Position numbers and translations under genes: made by a program. A model generated the notes under the pieces. It saw only the letters and a program-made list of their open reading frames with translations. It did no database searches and was not told where the DNA came from. A stretch of 8,842 nucleotides of DNA, taken from assembly GCA_945952175.1 (NCBI GenBank), contig CAMFHW010000143.1, forward strand, positions 1-8,842, read 5' to 3'. Origin of the DNA: an uncultured Phenylobacterium sp. (GTDB taxonomy: Bacteria; Pseudomonadota; Alphaproteobacteria; Caulobacterales; Caulobacteraceae). Shown here piece by piece: positions 5,335 to 8,842 of this stretch; the stretch's first letter is position 1; the number at the start of each line of letters is the position of its first letter.

Positions 5335-7040
5335 GTGCGGCGCCGGTGGCCGCCCTTGTGGCCGGCCTTGCGAGCCTTCTTTGACGACACCTTCTCGATC
5401 ACCGGCGCGGGCTCTTCGTCCCAGCGGGCGTCGACATACTTCTGGCCGGTGGCCAGCGCGTCGAGGGTCTTCACGTCCTGGCCGAACTTCTTGCGATAGG
5501 TCCAGTAGGCGGCCATCACCTTCTCGACATAGTCGCGGGTCTCGGGCGCGGGCATGCACTCGATGACCATCAGGCTTTCGTCGTCCTCGCCGAGCATCTG
5601 GGCAGTCTTCTGCAGGGTGCCGGGGCCGCCGTTGTAGGCCGCGACGGTGCGCAGGATGTCGTAGCCGACGCCCTGGTTCATCAGCCAGGCCACATAGTCC
5701 TGGCCGACGGTGAGGTTGGTCGAAGGATCGAACAGCGGGCTCGCATCGGCGCGGAAGCGGGCGTTGCCGGTGGCGTGGGCGGCGGTGTCGGGCATGAGCT
5801 GCATCAGGCCGACCGCGCCGGCCGGGGAGACCACGCCCGGATTGAACCGGCTCTCCTGGCGCACGATGGCGTAGACCAGGGCCTTGTGGATGGTGAAGCC
5901 CTTGCGCGGGCGCAGGTTCGGGACCGGATAGTCCGGCTCGCCATATCGGCGCTTGGGGCCAGCGGTCTGCTGCGGCGCGTCGGCGAGCTCGGCGTTGAGC
6001 AGGGCGGCCAGGGCCGCCCAGCGGCCGTGCTCCTCGGGGCTCTTGGCCAGGGCCAGGCCGGCGCGAAGCTCCTGGCCGGCCTCGGCGATCCGGCCGATCT
6101 GGGCGAGCGCGGCGGCGCGGTGGGCGCGGGCGTCGTCGCGCATCAGGCCGGGCAGGTCGACATCGGCGCGCGGCGCATAGGAGGCCTTGATCAGGGCCGG
6201 GGTATGGGGCTCGGCCTCCGGCTGGACGAAGGGCAGGGGTTCGCCGAGTTCGCGAAGCGCGACCTGGCGCTCGGCGATCATGCCGTAGAAGGTCTTGGGC
6301 GCGCCCGCGGCCTGGCGCAGATAGATCGCGGCGCGGCCGGCGGCGGCCTTTTCCTTGTCCGAGCTCTGGTCGCCGGCCTGGGCCTCGGCGGCGCGGGCGG
6401 CCCAGTAGGCGGCCCCGGCGCGCACCCAGATGTCCTCGGCGGGGTCGGCGGCCAGCCTGGTCAGCCAGCCCTCGGCGTCGGCGTATTTCTTGAGGCGATA
6501 GGCGGCCATGCCGGCGATCCAGCGGTCGCCGGTGTCCTTGGCGAGCTGGAAGGCGCGGCGCGCGTCGCCGCCATAGAAGGCCAGGCGGGCGATGCGGGCG
6601 TTGTCGAGGTCGAACGGGCCCCCGGTCCCAGGCGGCACCAGCTCGGTCTTGGTCCAGTCGATCCCGGCCAGGGTCGGGGTCTGGACCGGCAGATCCTCCG
6701 GCGCCTTGCGCTTGCCGGCCAGGGAATAGATCTGCTCGGCCATGGGCAGGTCGCCATAGCGCGCGAGCCAGCCCGACAGCTCGTCATAGTTCGACTTGTG
6801 CGCCGTCGGGTGCATCAGCTGGCGGTAGGTGACGTAGCCGCTGAGGGTCGGATCGGCGATTTCGACCGACTGCAGGGCCGCGTCGACATAGTCGCCGCGG
6901 TCCACCGACTCGAAGGCGGCGGCGTAGTGCTGGGCGTCTTCCGGGGAAAGCACCTGGGGGCCGGCGGCGAGCGCAGGGCCCGCGAGGGCCGCGCAAATCA
7001 GAGCCAAACAGGCCGTATGCAGGCGCTTTCTGTGCTGCAT
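5331..7040 (-). CDS. Periplasmic soluble lytic transglycosylase (SLT family 1), 569 aa
   Basis: This enzyme cleaves peptidoglycan between N-acetylmuramic acid and N-acetylglucosamine with formation of 1,6-anhydro-muramic acid ends. A Sec signal peptide (residues 1-26, cleavage at A-L-A/A-G) is followed by a long helical, TPR/superhelix-like region (about 30-350) like the U-domain of Slt70, and then the goose-lysozyme-like catalytic domain. That domain shows AIVRQESRFNP (391-401) with catalytic Glu396, GAVGLMQLMPDTA (408-420), AAYNGGPGTL (467-476) and ETRDYVEKV (500-508). All the family's key motifs are present, so it should be active. The last 20 or so residues are strongly basic (KKARKAGHKGGHRRRT), which is not part of the SLT fold and may hold the enzyme to anionic polymers. 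ATG 7038-7040 has GGAG 8 bases upstream. The neighbours give no obvious partner. Confidence 0.92.
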   Translation of the reverse strand: MQHRKRLHTACLALICAALAGPALAAGPQVLSPEDAQHYAAAFESVDRGDYVDAALQSVEIADPTLSGYVTYRQLMHPTAHKSNYDELSGWLARYGDLPMAEQIYSLAGKRKAPEDLPVQTPTLAGIDWTKTELVPPGTGGPFDLDNARIARLAFYGGDARRAFQLAKDTGDRWIAGMAAYRLKKYADAEGWLTRLAADPAEDIWVRAGAAYWAARAAEAQAGDQSSDKEKAAAGRAAIYLRQAAGAPKTFYGMIAERQVALRELGEPLPFVQPEAEPHTPALIKASYAPRADVDLPGLMRDDARAHRAAALAQIGRIAEAGQELRAGLALAKSPEEHGRWAALAALLNAELADAPQQTAGPKRRYGEPDYPVPNLRPRKGFTIHKALVYAIVRQESRFNPGVVSPAGAVGLMQLMPDTAAHATGNARFRADASPLFDPSTNLTVGQDYVAWLMNQGVGYDILRTVAAYNGGPGTLQKTAQMLGEDDESLMVIECMPAPETRDYVEKVMAAYWTYRKKFGQDVKTLDALATGQKYVDARWDEEPAPVIEKVSSKKARKAGHKGGHRRRT

Positions 7041-7333
7041 GCCCCACTCCAGACCGCACGCCTCTCCCGCGCCGCAAGCCTGGCCCTAAGCCAAAGAGGT
7101 GGCAGGTCTAGAAGGGGAGTCTCAACGAGGGAAGACCGTTTGTCGCCGCACCCGGTCAAAGAGATTTGATTCGCCTTGAAATCAGGCGGCGCGAGCGGGC
7201 GTCGGCGCGGTCGCGCTGCGGCGCGCCGGAACGCGCGCGACAAGGCCGATTTGCCGTCTCATTGGGAAGGTGAGGGCGCCGCCCGAGGGCGTCCTGTCCT
7301 GTGATGGCTCTTCGACCAGATCGAGGAGTCCCG
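7041..7333. other. Divergent intergenic region, no gene seen
   Basis: These bases separate the transglycosylase start (7040, -) from the NIPSNAP-like start (7334, +) and should hold both promoters. No reading frame here has both a plausible start site and protein-like content. Visible structures are weak: TGATT/AATCA arms (7167-7171 and 7180-7184), and GTCGCGC/GCGCGAC arms (7210-7216 and 7235-7241) around an inner GGCGCGCC palindrome. TTGATT at 7166-7171 resembles a -35 element, but no matching -10 is clear. No LexA box, CtrA box or tRNA is seen. Confidence 0.5.
7323..7328 (+). promoter_or_regulatory. Shine-Dalgarno sequence for the NIPSNAP-like gene
   Basis: GAGGAG lies five bases before ATG 7334. 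It selects this start over the GTG at 7301 and ATG at 7304, which have no binding site. Confidence 0.7.
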
Positions 7334-7669
7334 ATGGTCACCTGCGTCGTCCACTACCGAATCGACCCCGGCAAGATCGCCGACTTCGAGGCCTTCGCCC
7401 GCGCCTGGATCTATCTGGTGCAGAAGCACGGCGGGCGGCATCATGGCTATTTCCCGCCGCCGGAGGGGGCGAGCGATGTCGCGCTCACCCTGTTCAGCTT
7501 CCCGAGCCTCGCCGCCTACGAGCAGCACCGGACCCTGTTCGGCCGAGACCCGGAGTTCATCAAGGCCGACCAGATCCGCGACGCCAGCGGCTGCGTGATC
7601 CGTTACGAACGTACGTTCATGCGTCCGTCGCCGCCCAGCGAGGCGCCAGGGCCGCCGCCGGGGTTCTGA
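7334..7669 (+). CDS. NIPSNAP-family-like ferredoxin-fold (dimeric alpha-beta barrel) protein, 111 aa
   Basis: The sequence opens MVTCVVHYRIDPGKIADFEA, typical of a dimeric alpha-beta barrel: a first strand, then a helix beginning at the 'DPGK..DFE' turn. HHGYFPPPEGASDVALTLFS supplies the middle strands, FPSLAAYEQHRTLF the second helix, and CVIRYERTFMRP the last strand. The length of 111 residues is normal for the NIPSNAP group. Bacterial members are mostly uncharacterised, and the fold is shared with monooxygenase-like and stress-response proteins, so no reaction is assigned. There is no signal peptide, so it is cytoplasmic. It appears to be transcribed alone: the upstream gene diverges, and the downstream gene converges with only 17 bases between stops. 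Confidence 0.78.
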   Translation: MVTCVVHYRIDPGKIADFEAFARAWIYLVQKHGGRHHGYFPPPEGASDVALTLFSFPSLAAYEQHRTLFGRDPEFIKADQIRDASGCVIRYERTFMRPSPPSEAPGPPPGF

Positions 7670-7685
7670 CGACCCCGGCACGGCG

Positions 7686-7725
7686 ATCAGCCCGCCGCCC
7701 CAGCGGCCTGGCGCAGCGGGCTGAT
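7686..7725. terminator. Strong 10-bp inverted repeat at the junction of two convergent genes
   Basis: ATCAGCCCGC (7686-7695) and GCGGGCTGAT (7716-7725) are perfect 10-bp inverted copies. The 20-base loop can form a further 4-bp stem (CGCC/GGCG, 7696-7699 with 7710-7713). The hairpin starts 16 bases after the NIPSNAP-like stop and overlaps the stop and last codons of the opposing VC0807-like gene, so it is well placed to end the plus-strand transcript. There is no T-run, so it could equally act as a 3'-end-stabilising structure. Confidence 0.45.
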
Positions 7726-8361
7726 GCGGCGGCGCGCGTACCAGAAGGTCCAGGCGGTCATGGCGGCCAGGGACGAATAGCCGACGACCGGCGCGACGAT
7801 CAGGTAGGACTTGATCGACAGGCTGAAGGCCAGGGCGCCGCAGGCGGTGGACTCGACGACCAGGGCGACGCCCCAGGCCAGGGTCATCACCATCATGGCC
7901 CGGCGGAAGGGGGGCTGGTCGCTGAGCCCTTCGAACGCGCCGGCCTCGCTGGCCGACTTTCGCCGCATGCGCGCCTTCGCCAGCTGGTAGATGAGCGGCT
8001 TGCCGATCGCCGCCGAGGTCAGGAAGGCGAGGCCGATCACCGCGGTGACCAGCTGCTCGCGCAGTTGCAGGAAGCGGACGCCGCCGCCGCCCAGGAAGGC
8101 GAGGCCGGACAGCGCGATGCCGGCGAGGACGAGGACGGAGAGGGCGTCGATCCGCCGCCGGCGGACGAATTCGACGATGCTCCAGATCAGCGGCGGCGCC
8201 GAGGCGGCCATCAGGGCGCGGACGTCGCCGAGGGGCTCGCGGGCGAGGCTGTAGACGAGGAGCGGCAGGACGAAGTTCACGCCCGCCTCGACCAGGGCCT
8301 TGGGGCCGCTGGTCCGCAGCCAGGCGCCGATTTCGGCGAAGCGATTGGGGGTTTCGGTCAT
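7687..8361 (-). CDS. VC0807-like six-segment inner-membrane protein, 224 aa
   Basis: The protein has about six hydrophobic segments (roughly residues 21-40, 46-66, 71-90, 103-123, 156-178 and 184-206), with the conserved-looking stretch PPLIWSIVEFVRRRRIDALS (56-75) and FLQLREQLVTAVIGLAFL (97-114). I recall these from proteins labelled VC0807 family, which resemble intracellular septation protein A in layout. No transport or enzyme function is established, so none is assigned. ATG 8359-8361 is supported by GGAGG seven bases upstream; that site overlaps the end of the SDR gene. The start lies two bases after the SDR stop, so the two genes are almost certainly co-transcribed and translationally coupled. 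A basic, Ser/Ala/Glu-rich cytoplasmic loop (about 127-153) separates the fourth and fifth segments. Confidence 0.78.
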   Translation of the reverse strand: MTETPNRFAEIGAWLRTSGPKALVEAGVNFVLPLLVYSLAREPLGDVRALMAASAPPLIWSIVEFVRRRRIDALSVLVLAGIALSGLAFLGGGGVRFLQLREQLVTAVIGLAFLTSAAIGKPLIYQLAKARMRRKSASEAGAFEGLSDQPPFRRAMMVMTLAWGVALVVESTACGALAFSLSIKSYLIVAPVVGYSSLAAMTAWTFWYARRRISPLRQAAGAAG

Positions 8362-8363
8362 CG

Positions 8364-8842
8364 TCAAACCTCCGCGTTCCGAAGCGCGCATTCGAAACCG
8401 CCGTCCGCGTACAGGATCTGGCCGGTCATCTGGGTGTTTTGCGGCCCGGCGAGCCAGGCGATCAGGGCGGCCGCCGCCTCGGGCCGGCCCGGGAAGCTGC
8501 CGCGCAGGGGCGAGCGCTCCGCCATCGTGGCGCGGCGCGCGGGATCGCCGAGCACATAGGCCGCGGCGGGGGTGTCGTAGAAGCCGAGGGCGACCACGTT
8601 GAGGGGAATGCCGGCGCCCGCCCAAGCCGGCGTCGGCGCCCGCGTGCGACACCACCGATGCAGGGCCGCCTTGGCCGCGCCGTAGAGGGCGAGGGGGGCC
8701 TGGGCGGCGTCCGGCAGGCCGTCGTCGGCGCCGTGGCCGAGCTCGCCGGCCTCATAGGCTCGCCAGGCGGCGGCGATGGCGGCCTGTTCGTCCAGGGCCA
8801 GGCACGCTTCGGTGAGGCCCGGGGGATGGTCGCGCAGGGAGC
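8364..8842 (-). CDS. Short-chain dehydrogenase/reductase, C-terminal 158 residues (5' end outside window)
   Basis: The frame is open from the right edge to TGA at 8364-8366. The visible part contains the SDR active-site pair in LYGAAKAALHRWCR (residues 52-65 of the fragment), with Tyr53 and Lys57 forming YxxxK. The substrate-loop region NVVALGFYDTPAA (81-93) follows, then the typical C-terminus PEAAAALIAWLAGPQNTQMTGQ (120-141) leading into YADGG. The layout is like the 3-alpha-hydroxysteroid dehydrogenase-type SDRs, which also carry a divergent loop before the Tyr. The Rossmann NAD(P)-binding TGxxxGxG motif and catalytic Ser would lie beyond the window. Substrate is unknown. It is the upstream gene of a two-gene unit with the VC0807-like protein, two bases apart. 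Codon use matches the neighbours. Confidence 0.85.
   Translation of the reverse strand, partial: SLRDHPPGLTEACLALDEQAAIAAAWRAYEAGELGHGADDGLPDAAQAPLALYGAAKAALHRWCRTRAPTPAWAGAGIPLNVVALGFYDTPAAAYVLGDPARRATMAERSPLRGSFPGRPEAAAALIAWLAGPQNTQMTGQILYADGGFECALRNAEV

Noticed and set aside
5338..5370. GC-rich inverted sequence after the regulator stop as a terminator
   Set aside because: Only short self-complementary GGCC and GCCGG/CCGGC pairings are possible, with no T-run, and it lies in the coding part of the transglycosylase tail.
6240..6256. GTTC-N5-GTTC inside the transglycosylase gene as a LexA box
   Set aside because: The spacing is five rather than seven bases, and it lies in the middle of a coding region.
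6978..7010. Possible lipoprotein signal in the transglycosylase (Cys11 and Cys16)
   Set aside because: Neither cysteine follows a proper lipobox and both lie inside the hydrophobic core; A-L-A/A-G is a better type I cleavage site.
5775..7169. Long plus-strand open frame (464 codons) opposite the transglycosylase
   Set aside because: It is antisense to a gene with intact SLT motifs and a signal peptide, and its Gly/Ala/Leu/Arg-rich product has no domain pattern.
7270..8559. Plus-strand open frame of 429 codons across three genes
   Set aside because: It is out of frame with the NIPSNAP-like gene and antisense to the VC0807-like and SDR genes, all of which have better starts and recognisable content.
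1..8842. CRISPR array, tRNA, rRNA, insertion sequence or prophage
   Set aside because: No regularly spaced repeats, cloverleaf sequences, transposase, integrase or phage genes, or flanking inverted repeats were seen on either strand.

Overview
The window is very GC-rich DNA from an alphaproteobacterium, most likely Caulobacteraceae and closest in flavour to Phenylobacterium or Caulobacter. This rests on the GC-rich codon use, an alphaproteobacterial-type LexA box (GTTC-N7-GTTC), and the gene families present: a PA0069-type radical SAM protein, a short GT2-like protein, a soluble lytic transglycosylase, and an SDR followed by a VC0807-like membrane protein. The assignment comes from recall of these families, not from a search. 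No tRNA, rRNA, insertion sequence or CRISPR array is visible.

Layout. Bases 2-118 (+) are the tail of a gene entering from the left. It meets, tail to tail, a small secreted protein (115-483, -); the two stop codons share one CTAG. Bases 568-744 (+) hold a 58-residue P-loop ORF that looks like the two ends of a nucleotide kinase-like ATPase joined with the middle missing. A two-gene minus-strand unit follows: a three-segment membrane protein (1807-2655), then a cytoplasmic alpha/beta hydrolase (801-1802) four bases downstream. A PA0069-type radical SAM gene (2778-3788, -) is well conserved, except that the segment carrying the CxxxCxxC iron-sulfur motif is absent. A near-ideal LexA box lies just in front of it, between it and a divergent glycosyltransferase-like gene (3866-4315, +). 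A regulator-like protein built from two homologous winged-helix halves (4402-5334, +) converges on a lytic transglycosylase (5331-7040, -), again with the stops sharing one CTAG. After about 290 bases of intergenic DNA come a NIPSNAP-like small protein (7334-7669, +), a six-segment VC0807-like membrane protein (7687-8361, -), and the C-terminal 158 residues of a short-chain dehydrogenase (8364-8842, -) that runs off the right end.

How it fits together. Most of this is ordinary housekeeping or accessory chromosome. The best candidates for a second look are: (i) the radical SAM gene that keeps an SOS box and an open frame but has lost its cluster-binding cysteines; (ii) the P-loop gene with a similar internal loss, making two clean in-frame losses within 3 kb; (iii) the tandem double winged-helix protein; and (iv) the paired membrane protein and hydrolase. 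I found no convincing defence island or mobile element.
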